Shown: positions 1-7,970 of the stretch, one piece after another | How the letters are laid out: each line of letters opens with the position of its first letter | Numbering within the stretch: position 1 is the stretch's first letter | Origin: CALAGB01 sp963713965 | GTDB lineage: Bacteria > Chloroflexota > Chloroflexia > Thermomicrobiales > Thermomicrobiaceae | Direction of reading: 5' to 3' | NCBI GenBank assembly: GCA_963713965.1 | Contig: OY970217.1 | Location: 1,922,001-1,986,000 of the forward strand | DNA length: 64,000 bases | Position numbers and translations under genes: made by a program | The notes under the pieces: generated by a model | The model's input: the letters and a program-made list of their open reading frames with translations, nothing else | Told to the model about the DNA's origin: nothing | Databases searched by the model: none

Positions 1-585
1 GGTGAGCTCGGTGAGTCCCCAAGGCCAATGGGTGAAGACCCGATGCGGGATCAGGGTCAGACAGAGACCGACGATCAGAGAGATGACGCCGTTCAAGCCG
101 AGGAAGGCTCGCACCCAGTCCGGCACCGGCGCGCCATTGGGCGGGTCGCCGCCGGGTGCCCGCAGCTGGAGCAGGAGAGTTGCCGCCAGGATGAACGGAA
201 CGGTGACGTAGACGATCAGCCAGGCCCAGGCAGCAACGCGTGCGCCCAGCAGATGACTGTGGAAGTGGAAGGGGTCGAGGTGCATCAGTGTGGCCAGCAC
301 CATGAGCGGAACGAAGGTCACCACCGCGGCCACCGCCACTCGCACGTTGGCCCAGGCCTCCTCACGAATGGCGAAGAGGAGCAGGATCGTGCCGGCCCAG
401 AAACCGGTTCCGACGAAGGCGGCCGAAAGGGGATTGCCGATCGTCCAGGCGAAGTAGCGATCGGTGCGCGTCGCCAGAACGTAGAGCTGTATGCCCGCGA
501 TGCCGGCCAGGACGACCGAGATGGCGAAGACCAAGCGGGTCAGTGGCAGGAGGTGTTTCACCAGGGTAGGAGGTTGAGACGACAT
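1..585 (-). CDS. integral membrane protein, 3' end outside window
   Basis: An open frame runs on the minus strand from an ATG at 585 (protein begins MSSQPPTLVKHL) to the window edge without a stop, giving at least 195 residues. Hydrophobic segments lie at about residues 12-35, 50-77, 79-102 and 120-142, with a further one near 165-185, so this is a polytopic membrane protein. A histidine-rich stretch (DPFHFHSH) sits between the third and fourth segments and might bind metal, but that is inference. I do not recognise the family. The gene runs in the same direction as the metal ATPase that ends at 802. The 216 bases between them hold nothing I can identify. Confidence 0.75.
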   Translation of the reverse strand, partial: MSSQPPTLVKHLLPLTRLVFAISVVLAGIAGIQLYVLATRTDRYFAWTIGNPLSAAFVGTGFWAGTILLLFAIREEAWANVRVAVAAVVTFVPLMVLATLMHLDPFHFHSHLLGARVAAWAWLIVYVTVPFILAATLLLQLRAPGGDPPNGAPVPDWVRAFLGLNGVISLIVGLCLTLIPHRVFTHWPWGLTELT

Positions 586-801
586 GGCTTCCTCGAATCG
601 CGCACGCCCTCACCCGAGGCCGCAGGACGACGCGGATCGTCCTATCCCCGGTGATCGAGCTCGAAGGAAACAAACCAACGAACGGTCGCTTGAGCTGCGT
701 GATGGTGATTCTGCGCTTGGAGGAAAGGGCTGTCAACAAGACACTGATGGGATCGCGGAGTCTGCGATCCCATCGAACCAGTTATTCAATTTGTGGAGGC
801 C

Positions 802-3210
802 TCACTCCATCGCCAGCGCCGGGGTTCCCGTCACCTTGCTGATAGCTGGTTTGACGAAACGCAGCAGGCGTAGACCATTCATCACCACCAGAATCGTGCC
901 GCCTTCGTGCGCGATGACGCCCACCGGCAGCGGTACCAGGCCGACGACCGCTCCCATCGAAAAGAAGAAGATGACGCTGAGAGCGAACGTCATATTCTGT
1001 GTGATGATGCGCCGCGCCCGGCGGCTGAGCTCCACCGCATAGGGGAGCTTGGTCAGGTCGTCCGACATGAGCACGACATCGGCCGTCTCCAGCGCCACGT
1101 CGGTTCCTGCCGCCCCCATGGCGATGCCGAGTGTGGCCGTTGCCAGCGCCGGGGCGTCGTTCACGCCGTCGCCGACCATGGCTACTTTGACGCCCGCCTC
1201 CTGTAGCTCGCGGATGACGTCCAGCTTCTCTTCCGGCAGTAGCCCGGCACGCCACTCGTCGATTCCTACTTGCTTGGCGATGGCGCGGGCCGCACGCTCG
1301 TTGTCGCCGGTCAGCAGGATCGTCTTCTTCACGCCGATGCGATGCAGCTCCTTGATGACGGCTGGAGCGACCGGACGAATCACATCGGCTACGCCAATGA
1401 CGCCAAGCGGCGCATCGTCGGCCATGACGTACATGGTCGTCTTGCCGTTCTCACGATAGACGTTAGCCTGATCCCGCAATGCCTCCGGTAGGGACATGCC
1501 TTCGCTCTCAAAGAGGGCGTCGTTGCCAATGCGGATGACGCGGCCCTGCACGCTGGCACGCACGCCGCGGCCCGGCACCGACTGCAGGTTCGAAATGTCC
1601 CCTTCGTCGATCAAGCCACCGAAGCCATTGCTCTCCGCGTACTGCACTACGGCCATACCGAGCGGATGCTCCGAGAGACGCTCTACCGCCGCCGCGATCG
1701 AGAGCATCTCCCGCTCATCGACGCCGGTCCAGGGCATCACGTCGGTCACCCGTGGACGGCCGAGCGTCAACGTGCCGGTCTTGTCGAAGGCCACCGCCGT
1801 GATCGTGCCGGCATTCTCGAGGTGGACAGCCCCTTTGAAGAGGATGCCCTGGCGCGCGCCGTTGGCCAGGGCCGAGAGGATCGAGGCCGGGGTCGAGATG
1901 ACCAGCGAGCAGGGAGAGGCGACCACCAGCAACGTCATGGCCCGATAGAACCAGGTATGAAACTCGTGGGTGCCGAAGATCAGCATCGGGATGGTGAAGG
2001 TAACGACCGAGGCACACATGATGGCGATGGCGTAGGCGCCTTCGAAGCGGTCGGTAAAGCGCTGGGTAGCCGATTTCTGGCCGCGCGCTTCCTCCACGAT
2101 GCGGATGATTTTGGCCAGTGTACTCTCGTGCGCCACGCGATCGACGCGTAGACGCAGCAGTCCATGACCGTTGATGGTTCCGGCAAAGACGTTGTCCCCG
2201 GCCATCTTGCCGACCGGAATCGATTCACCGGTGATGGGCGACTGATCGACCGAAGACTCGCCGCTGATGACCTCGGCATCGGCTGGGATGCGCTCGCTCG
2301 GTCGCACCACTACCACGTCGCCGATGACCAATTCCTCGACCGGGATACGGCGCTCTTCGCCATCGCGGACGACCAGGGCGTCCTCCGGACTCAGCTCCAT
2401 CAGCGAGCGGATGGCCCGATGGGTTCGGCCGAGCGCGAAATGCTCAAGCGCGTTGCCGAGCGAGAAGAGGAAGAGGAGGATGCCACCCTCGACCCAGCCA
2501 CCGATGGTCGCCGCGCCGATGGCGGCCACCACCATGAGCAGGTCGACCTCGACGCTTCCGTGGCGCAGGGCCTTGATCGCGTCAATGGTGGCGTAGGTAC
2601 CTCCGGCCAGATAGGTCAGGACGTAAAAGCCCAGTTGCACGTTGTGGGGGATGAGACCTAACGCGCCGAGTCCCCAGCCGTTCATCAGGAAGATGGCGGT
2701 GACGGCCGCCAGCACCATCAGCTTGTGCTCGTCCCACCAGCTCTCTTCCTCCTCCATTTCTCCACGCGGATGAGATGACTCCTCGGTGGGACGTACCGGC
2801 ACGCCCGACTCGCCGATCTCTTTCGAGATCTGGGGCAAGTGCTCCCGGGTGCCGACGTACTCAAGGCTCAGGCTGCCGCTGGGAGCATTGGCGCTGGCCC
2901 AGACGATGTCGTCCCGTCCCGCGAGACGGCGCTCGATGGCCAGGCCGCAGGAGCGGCAGGAGACGCCGTCCATGCGCAACGCGCAGCGGTGATAGCGCTC
3001 GCCGAGCTGCGCGCCGACTCGCTCGGCCACCCGCTCGACGGCGGAGAGCGAGACCAGATTGGGATCGTAGCTCAGCTTGATGGCGCTATTGGCGGAATCC
3101 AGCTCCACCGCGCCGATGCCTTTGTGCGAGGTGAGCGTCTTGAGCAGTACCTCCGCACAACGCGCTTCGTTGTCGTCTTCAAGGGAGATCGGGATGGTTC
3201 GTTCGCGCAT
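802..3210 (-). CDS. P1B-4-type heavy-metal translocating ATPase
   Basis: An 802-residue inner-membrane pump that should export divalent metal (Co, Zn, Cd or Fe) at the cost of ATP. The N-terminus carries a degenerate and then a clear HMA-like domain with a CRSC metal site at residues 85-88. Visible core motifs are the actuator loop ITGES (326-330), the transmembrane SPC metal site (432-434), the phosphorylation site DKTGT (476-480) and GDGVNDAP (680-687). The last transmembrane helix holds HEGGT (768-772). The SPC plus HEGGT pair marks the P1B-4 (CoaT/CtpD-like) class rather than the CPC copper pumps. Many members of that class lack a CxxC domain, so its presence is mildly unusual. Transcription probably starts at the promoter just upstream. 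Confidence 0.93.
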   Translation of the reverse strand: MRERTIPISLEDDNEARCAEVLLKTLTSHKGIGAVELDSANSAIKLSYDPNLVSLSAVERVAERVGAQLGERYHRCALRMDGVSCRSCGLAIERRLAGRDDIVWASANAPSGSLSLEYVGTREHLPQISKEIGESGVPVRPTEESSHPRGEMEEEESWWDEHKLMVLAAVTAIFLMNGWGLGALGLIPHNVQLGFYVLTYLAGGTYATIDAIKALRHGSVEVDLLMVVAAIGAATIGGWVEGGILLFLFSLGNALEHFALGRTHRAIRSLMELSPEDALVVRDGEERRIPVEELVIGDVVVVRPSERIPADAEVISGESSVDQSPITGESIPVGKMAGDNVFAGTINGHGLLRLRVDRVAHESTLAKIIRIVEEARGQKSATQRFTDRFEGAYAIAIMCASVVTFTIPMLIFGTHEFHTWFYRAMTLLVVASPCSLVISTPASILSALANGARQGILFKGAVHLENAGTITAVAFDKTGTLTLGRPRVTDVMPWTGVDEREMLSIAAAVERLSEHPLGMAVVQYAESNGFGGLIDEGDISNLQSVPGRGVRASVQGRVIRIGNDALFESEGMSLPEALRDQANVYRENGKTTMYVMADDAPLGVIGVADVIRPVAPAVIKELHRIGVKKTILLTGDNERAARAIAKQVGIDEWRAGLLPEEKLDVIRELQEAGVKVAMVGDGVNDAPALATATLGIAMGAAGTDVALETADVVLMSDDLTKLPYAVELSRRARRIITQNMTFALSVIFFFSMGAVVGLVPLPVGVIAHEGGTILVVMNGLRLLRFVKPAISKVTGTPALAME

Positions 3211-3262
3211 GCTGCCTCACCGTAGCTTCGTTGCCAGCAGGTTGTTCGTTGAACTCAACCTT

Positions 3263-3284
3263 TTGAGAATGAGTCCTATTTCTA
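3263..3284. promoter_or_regulatory. candidate Fur/Zur-family operator
   Basis: An imperfect 22-base dyad (left half TTGAGAATGAG, 7 of 11 positions symmetric) lies just downstream of the -10 of the metal-ATPase promoter, so it would cover the transcription start. The left half resembles a 7-1-7 Fur-type half-site. That it binds a metalloregulator is inference; no such regulator is encoded nearby. Confidence 0.35.
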
Positions 3285-3288
3285 TGGC

Positions 3289-3317
3289 AGCTTACTGAAC
3301 GTGCGCCCCCGTGTCAA
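3289..3317 (-). promoter_or_regulatory. sigma-70-like promoter of the metal ATPase
   Basis: On the minus strand a perfect -35 TTGACA (3312-3317) and a -10 TAAGCT (3289-3294) are separated by 17 bases, reading toward the ATPase start at 3210. A second inverted repeat, TCTAAT (3331-3336) with ATTAGA (3355-3360), lies upstream of the -35. Confidence 0.55.
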
Positions 3318-3368
3318 TGGAATTCGAAACTCTAATGTTGACTAATTTTGTCGGATTAGACGCGGAAA

Positions 3369-4640
3369 TCAGACCATTGCGGCGATCGGACGCGGCATGC
3401 CGCGGTCGATCAGCACCGTCCCCTCTTTGATCACGCTGAGCAGCTTTGAGCGGTCCTGCAGGACGGTCAAGTCACTCAAAGGGTCGCCATCCACAACCAG
3501 CAGATCGGCCATCTTGCCGATGGTGAGACTTCCGGTTATGTCGCCTAATCCGATAGCCGCCGCCGCGGCCGAGGTGGCTGCCATGATCGTCTCCATCGCC
3601 GTCATGCCGATGCGCTCGTGCATCAATTGCAGCTCGCGCGCATGACCGCCGAAGGCCATCGTGTTGCAGGAGTCGGTCCCCATGAAGATGCGCACGCCGG
3701 CCTGGTAGGCCTTGCGCATCGACTCCTGGCGGTAGCTGTCTGTCTCCCACGACTTCGCCATCGATTCCGCCGGCACCCCCCGCTCTTCACCGTGCGTCAG
3801 GATGAAATCGCCAATCGCCAGCGTCGGGCAGAGCCAGGTATCGCGCTCCAGCATCATCTCGATCAGCTCGTCGTCCAGATGCGTCCCATGCTCCAGCGTG
3901 TCGACTCCCGCCACCAGCGCCTGATAGATGCCGTCCCGCGTGTGGGCGTGCGCCGCAACCGGCTTGCCCAGCGCGTGGGCCTCGTCCACGATGGCTTGTG
4001 TCTCATCCATGGTGTAGTTGCGCCACTCCGACTTGTCCCCGATTGAGAGGACACCGCCGCTGGTGCAGAGCTTGATGAAGTCGGCGCCGTCTCTCGCGTA
4101 CTCACGGATCAGCTTGCGGCAGGCGTCGATACCGTCAGCGGGCGGCCACATACGCTGCTCGATGGCGGCCGGGACGAACATGTCGCCGTGCCCTGCCGTC
4201 ATGCCGACGAAGCCGCAGACGACGATGCGCGCGCCGGGAAGGATCCCCTGCTCCATCACGTGCCGCACGGCGATCTCGGGTCGTCCACCGGCCATATCGC
4301 GCACGCTGATGATGCCTGACTCCAGCGCCGTGATGGCGTTGGCCGCGCAATGGACGGTCTGCTCCTCGATGAAGGTGAGGACGTTCCAGAGGTGCACGTC
4401 CTGATGACCGCGTCCGGCAAAGGAGCGCAGATGGACGTGGCCATCGATTAGGCCGGGCATGACGGTCGTGCCGGAGACGTCGTGGACTGGTAGATCGCTG
4501 GGGAGGTCGATAGAACTGGACGGCCCGACCGCGGCGATGCGGCCGTTCACGACCAGCACCGTTCCATCTGGGATCGGGTCACCGCCCATACCGTCGATGA
4601 CGGTGCCGCCACGCAAGGCAAAGGTGTCGTGCTCAGCCAT
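3369..4640 (-). CDS. metal-dependent amidohydrolase (imidazolonepropionase-like)
   Basis: A 423-residue amidohydrolase-superfamily enzyme. The N-terminal beta-sandwich (GGTVIDGMGGDPIPDG) is followed by the metal-binding HVH in 'PGLIDGHVHLR' (about residues 61-71). Then come a lysine in 'DFIKLCTSGG' that would be the carboxylated bridging ligand, the histidines of 'AAHAHT' and 'TLEHGTH', and the catalytic aspartate in 'FMGTDSC'. The order matches the Xaa-Pro dipeptidase / imidazolonepropionase-like branch that includes secondary peptidases and carboxypeptidases. The substrate cannot be read from sequence. It lies 12 bases after a creatininase-family gene on the same strand, so the two are probably one operon acting on an amide or cyclic-amide compound. 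Confidence 0.9.
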   Translation of the reverse strand: MAEHDTFALRGGTVIDGMGGDPIPDGTVLVVNGRIAAVGPSSSIDLPSDLPVHDVSGTTVMPGLIDGHVHLRSFAGRGHQDVHLWNVLTFIEEQTVHCAANAITALESGIISVRDMAGGRPEIAVRHVMEQGILPGARIVVCGFVGMTAGHGDMFVPAAIEQRMWPPADGIDACRKLIREYARDGADFIKLCTSGGVLSIGDKSEWRNYTMDETQAIVDEAHALGKPVAAHAHTRDGIYQALVAGVDTLEHGTHLDDELIEMMLERDTWLCPTLAIGDFILTHGEERGVPAESMAKSWETDSYRQESMRKAYQAGVRIFMGTDSCNTMAFGGHARELQLMHERIGMTAMETIMAATSAAAAAIGLGDITGSLTIGKMADLLVVDGDPLSDLTVLQDRSKLLSVIKEGTVLIDRGMPRPIAAMV

Positions 4641-4652
4641 GTCTCACCCTCC

Positions 4653-5435
4653 TCAAAGCCGCCCGAGCTGTCGGTCCTGCGCCTCGAGATCGCCCAAGCG
4701 CTCGGCGAAGACGTCGGTAGTCTCCTGCCAGATCGCGCGTCCGCCCTCCACCGTAGCCGGACTGGGATCGCCCAGCGCGCCGGTGCTCGACATCTCCGCA
4801 AAGAGAAACGCTTCGCCACCCACCCGGTAGCGCTCGTCGAGCATGGTCAGATCCGGCGCCATCATGCGGTCCCGTTTCACCAGATGGGATCGATCGGCCA
4901 GGCAGAGGGCCGTCTCCATAACGGCCGCGTGGCCGCCGTCGCTTCCTGGAAAATACTTCTCCTGTAAAGTGCGCCAGTTGTCATCGACGCTCAGAATGCG
5001 CAGGGTCACCTCTTTGCCAGCGCGCGCCGCCGCCGCCTTGACGTCCCAGACCACGCCCGGCACGACCCAATGTCCGCCGCAGCCGCGCACCAGCCCGATG
5101 CGCTGGAAGCCGAGATCGATCACGCTCCAGATCAGGTGTTTCAAGAGCGGGACGTAGACCTCGTTCGGCATGCTGATGGTGCCGGGAAGGCCGAAGTGCT
5201 CCGACGCCGGTCCGAACGGGAGGGCCGGCAGCACCAGCACACCGACGTCGGAGCGCTCGGCGGCCTTTGCGGCTCCCTCCACCGTCAGGCGCTCCACCTG
5301 ATAGGTGTCGGTATCGACCGGCAAGTGCCCGGCATGCTGCTCGGTGCAGCCCAGCGGCAAGAGCACCAGTGGGTTCGACGCTACCGCTGCTGAGAGTTCC
5401 TCCGCGGTCAACTCTCCCCACTTCACCGATGGCAT
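4653..5435 (-). CDS. creatininase-family amidohydrolase
   Basis: A 260-residue protein of the creatininase/MftE-like family. Characteristic metal-binding motifs are present: LPLGCTEQHAGHLP near the N-terminus (the family's E-Q-H-x-x-H-L-P signature), CGGHW in the middle and GGHAAVMETA, which corresponds to the family HAGExET motif. The frame is open upstream to 5633. I place the start at the ATG at 5435 because homology begins there (MPSVKWGEL) and a GGGAAG ribosome binding site lies just upstream. Members hydrolyse creatinine, formylamino-pyrimidines or mycofactocin precursors; the substrate here is unknown. Probably co-transcribed with the amidohydrolase that follows. Confidence 0.88.
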   Translation of the reverse strand: MPSVKWGELTAEELSAAVASNPLVLLPLGCTEQHAGHLPVDTDTYQVERLTVEGAAKAAERSDVGVLVLPALPFGPASEHFGLPGTISMPNEVYVPLLKHLIWSVIDLGFQRIGLVRGCGGHWVVPGVVWDVKAAAARAGKEVTLRILSVDDNWRTLQEKYFPGSDGGHAAVMETALCLADRSHLVKRDRMMAPDLTMLDERYRVGGEAFLFAEMSSTGALGDPSPATVEGGRAIWQETTDVFAERLGDLEAQDRQLGRL

Positions 5436-5540
5436 GGTTGCTTCCCTTCTTTGGCCGGCAATGGCGTGACGGTCAACCTGGGTTGAATGGTGATTGAGAA
5501 AATAACCCGGCAATTGCTCGCCGTTCACCCTGTGTTGAAA

Positions 5541-5700
5541 AGACCCGCAAGCGGGTGCCCCGGCTACCTGAGACGAAGCCCCTGAACGGGCTAAGAGTAT
5601 GCGAATATTCGTAGGGGCAATCGGGGTACCCACCGGGAACCCACGAAGTGGGTGCGGTCTTGGTTGCCCTTCGGCCGCAGGCCGACCATCGTGGCCCGAT
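5541..5700. repeat. dispersed intergenic repeat, copy A
   Basis: This non-coding stretch is rich in short inverted repeats, for example ACCCGCAAGCGGGT and GAACCCACGAAGTGGGT-like hairpins. It shares ordered blocks with the stretch at 37405-37530: GACGAAGCCC, CGTAGGGGCA and TGCCCTTC..CCGCAGGCCGA. I read the two as diverged copies of a palindromic extragenic repeat. No coding potential is seen. Confidence 0.5.
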
Positions 5701-5750
5701 ACCGATCCAATTCTTCACCTGCTACTTATGTCTACACAGTAGGCGCGTTC

Positions 5751-6242
5751 TCACCACACCCGCAGTGTCAGTCGCTCCTCGTCCCCCTCGCTCGAGCGTC
5801 CATATTCGAATCTGGTTCCGGCAGCGGCGGCGCCGAAGACGTCGAGCAAACGGTTGAGGTCCTCACGGCTCACACCCATGACCGCCAGCAGATCCTCTTC
5901 ACTCTGCGATACCTCGAAGCGATAATCGAGCTCTTCCGGTACATGATCGCCCGGCAGGCTCTTGACCACGACTTCGGCCCCTTCCGGGTTCACGGCTCGC
6001 GACGTGATCTGCCCGCCGATCGCCTCGACGTTGAGCAGCAGACCCAGGAGTGCGCTCTCCACTCCACCACCGGGCACACCCATCGAGAACCGGGACAGCC
6101 GCTCACTCCACCACTCGACCAATCCATCAACGTCACCCTCCCGCTCCTTGGTATACGAAAGAGCTGATCCGGCCAGCGAGAGCGTCAGCAGGCGACACCA
6201 GGCCAGCAGCTCGTTCGGCGAATAAGGTCGTTGCTCCAGCAT
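5751..6242 (-). CDS. hypothetical protein, 163 residues
   Basis: A 163-residue soluble acidic protein that I do not recognise. It begins MLEQRPYSPNELLAWCRLL and has no signal peptide or membrane segment. The start at 6242 is supported by an AAGGAAG Shine-Dalgarno sequence about 5 bases upstream. The C-terminal half contains 'SQSEEDLLAVMGVSREDLNRLL', a helix-rich segment that could be a protein-interaction or helix-turn-helix-like element. It is the last gene before the candidate replication origin and points away from it. Confidence 0.7.
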   Translation of the reverse strand: MLEQRPYSPNELLAWCRLLTLSLAGSALSYTKEREGDVDGLVEWWSERLSRFSMGVPGGGVESALLGLLLNVEAIGGQITSRAVNPEGAEVVVKSLPGDHVPEELDYRFEVSQSEEDLLAVMGVSREDLNRLLDVFGAAAAGTRFEYGRSSEGDEERLTLRVW

Positions 6243-6327
6243 CGCGTTCTTCCTTTCCCGTAAAGACCCAGTTTCTCTTGACCAAACGTCACCACACCGC
6301 CGAACACCGGTTCTAATCCACCGATTC

Positions 6328-6611
6328 TGTGGATAAGTTCTGGCCCGCTGTGGATAACATCCGAAAGCTGTGGAAAGCCTTGTGTATAGCCGCCTTTCGC
6401 CTTTGGATAACCTACGTCGTTGCGTGGGCTGCTTGCGGACAGTTTGGCATGTGACAATTCAGGCACGTCCTGGTCCACACGCACGCTGTGTCTGTGTGGA
6501 CAAATCGCCCACAAACCGACGTCACCGTTTTTCGCGTCCAGTCAGGAAGCGCACCGACTTTTCCCCGTCTCCACAGGCTCTACTATTCTCTACGAGATTC
6601 TTTAAAAGAAT
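6328..6611. other. candidate replication origin (DnaA-box cluster plus AT-rich tract)
   Basis: In a 406-base gene-free gap, two perfect DnaA boxes (TGTGGATAA) lie at 6328-6336 and 6349-6357, exactly 21 bases apart. Near-matches in the same orientation follow at 6369-6377 (7/9), 6381-6389 (7/9), 6402-6410 (TTTGGATAA, 8/9) and 6495-6503 (TGTGGACAA, 8/9). Oppositely oriented weak matches lie at 6471-6479 and 6567-6575. An AT-rich tract at about 6576-6625, including ATTCTTTAAAAGAAT (6597-6611), could be the unwinding element. DnaA boxes clustered beside an AT-rich tract are the usual signature of oriC. No dnaA, dnaN or gyr gene is in the window, so the call is by pattern only. Confidence 0.5.
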
Positions 6612-6648
6612 AACGTTCTTAATCCCCAGGAACGGTGATGGGGATGAC

Positions 6649-7629
6649 TCAGTAATAGATGGTGCGTGTCCGGTGATAGGGAAGGACATCGGCCGACAGA
6701 TCCTGACCCAGCTGCCACAGCATCCAGTCAAGCTGATACGGAGGGATGCGGAGACCCAGTCGATCGAGCGCTTGCCGCAGGGCCTCGACGCTCCAGAGGG
6801 TTGCTGAGCGGATCTCGAGCTCGTAGGCGTGGCCCGGTGGGATCTCTTCCTGCTGCTCCAGGATGTTGGTCAAGGTCACGTCATAACGCAGCACGCCGAG
6901 TTGCTGCAGCACCTGGGGAACTTTGTAGTCGGCGAAGGCGGTCAGCTGATTGAGGTCATGGAAGTGGCCCAGTCCCTTACCATCGAACGCGCCGGCGAGA
7001 TCGCTAGCCAGGATCTGAGCTCGTTTGTAGAAGCGCACTTCGCAGCCGCTGAAGGTGGCTACGTCGTTGAAGGATCGGACCTCGGCCACGACCCTGCGGA
7101 CGAGGTCGATTGCGCTGCTGTTGCAGTCGGCGATCAGGTGTGCGAATTGGCCTTGATATGAATCGACGAGCACGCGGCCGACCTCGCGTAGATTCGCGAC
7201 CCGCTCCGGCAATAGCGGGATCATCCCGTCCCCCGACAGGACCGATGCCAGATCCGGCTCGCTGATCTGGGCCAGGTACTCTGCGTCGGTGAGAGGTATG
7301 CCCTGGCGCATAGAGCGGGTGAGGGCGGCCGCCAGCGCCCAATAGCCGTTGTAATGCTGTCCCTCGAACGTGACCATCCAGCGTGGCTCGCCCCAGAAAC
7401 AGAAGTTGAGTGCGTCGAGGAGAAGAATGAAGTTGGCGGTCTCCTCCGGTTCGCCACGCCAGTGCAGACCACTCTCCCACTCAGGCGGGCTGAACTCATG
7501 GTTGGCGATGCGTCTAGCCAGCAAGTCGACGCCGGTGAGCTCGATGCGTACCGACCCGGCCTGCTCGACCACCGGCAGTGTGCTGCTGAGGACGCCAAGC
7601 GGATCTGGGTTGTCCAGCAGAGTGAACAC
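6649..7629 (-). CDS. queuosine salvage family protein (DUF2419/Qng1-like)
   Basis: Recognised from family hallmarks: LLDALNFCFWGEPRW, FYKRAQILASDL, 'LTAFADYKVPQVLQQLGVL' and the terminal YQLDWMLWQLGQ. Characterised members are ribonucleoside hydrolases that release queuine from queuosine so it can be reused for tRNA modification; that is family knowledge. The frame is open to 7815, but the first 62 residues are Arg/Pro/Ser-rich and unlike the family. I place the start at the GTG at 7629 (then FTLLDNPDPLG), preceded by GGGAG at a workable distance, giving 326 residues. No tgt or queuine-transport gene is adjacent. Its upstream region is shared with a divergent small gene. Confidence 0.85.
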   Translation of the reverse strand: MFTLLDNPDPLGVLSSTLPVVEQAGSVRIELTGVDLLARRIANHEFSPPEWESGLHWRGEPEETANFILLLDALNFCFWGEPRWMVTFEGQHYNGYWALAAALTRSMRQGIPLTDAEYLAQISEPDLASVLSGDGMIPLLPERVANLREVGRVLVDSYQGQFAHLIADCNSSAIDLVRRVVAEVRSFNDVATFSGCEVRFYKRAQILASDLAGAFDGKGLGHFHDLNQLTAFADYKVPQVLQQLGVLRYDVTLTNILEQQEEIPPGHAYELEIRSATLWSVEALRQALDRLGLRIPPYQLDWMLWQLGQDLSADVLPYHRTRTIYY

Positions 7630-7733
7630 GAGACGTGACTCCCGATTACGAACGGGTCTGGCACGTGGCGAGCATAGCAGATGAGTTGGATGATACCGTG
7701 CCTCGCCACGCTCGAAGGACGGCCGCGGCCGTC

Positions 7734-7742
7734 TGCTATGAT
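7734..7742 (+). promoter_or_regulatory. extended -10 promoter element for the small membrane gene
   Basis: TGCTATGAT fits the extended -10 consensus (TGnTATAAT) and lies about 40 bases before the start codon at 7784. No convincing -35 is seen, which is tolerable for extended -10 promoters. Confidence 0.4.
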
Positions 7743-7783
7743 CTGGCGCAGTCGTGGTAAATGACGCGAACGAGGAGGTTCCC

Positions 7784-7915
7784 ATGACGCCGATACTTCT
7801 CCATCGCATGCGCAAGCGAAGCGGCCGAGCACGTGCCAGCGACTATCTGCTGGCAGCCTCGATGTCGGCCATCCTATGCGGTCTCGGCATGCTGCTACTG
7901 TTGCTGAATTTCTAA
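7784..7915 (+). CDS. small single-pass membrane protein, 43 residues
   Basis: A short frame starting MTPILLHRMRKRSGRAR and ending in LLLLLNF. A perfect AGGAGG (7773-7778) lies 5 bases before the ATG, and an extended -10 lies further upstream. The product has a strongly basic N-terminal third and one hydrophobic segment of about 22 residues running to the C-terminus (from YLLAASMSAI on), as expected of a tail-anchored membrane micropeptide. It sits between the queuosine-salvage gene (divergent) and the helicase gene (convergent). I know no homologue. The ribosome binding site and topology make it credible as a real gene; its role is unknown. Confidence 0.6.
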   Translation: MTPILLHRMRKRSGRARASDYLLAASMSAILCGLGMLLLLLNF

Positions 7916-7970
7916 TGACGTCGCGGCCGTAGGCTTGGCTGTTCAGACGCCGTAGCGCTCGCTGAGTACC

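Noticed and set aside
28..654. 208-residue plus-strand frame at the left edge
   Set aside because: The minus strand encodes a continuous hydrophobic membrane protein over the same bases. The plus frame reads as Gln/Asp/Gly-rich noise without a ribosome binding site.
6370..6807. 145-residue plus-strand frame over the candidate origin
   Set aside because: No ribosome binding site, Arg/Ser-rich composition, and it runs antisense into the queuosine-salvage gene. The DnaA boxes explain the sequence better.
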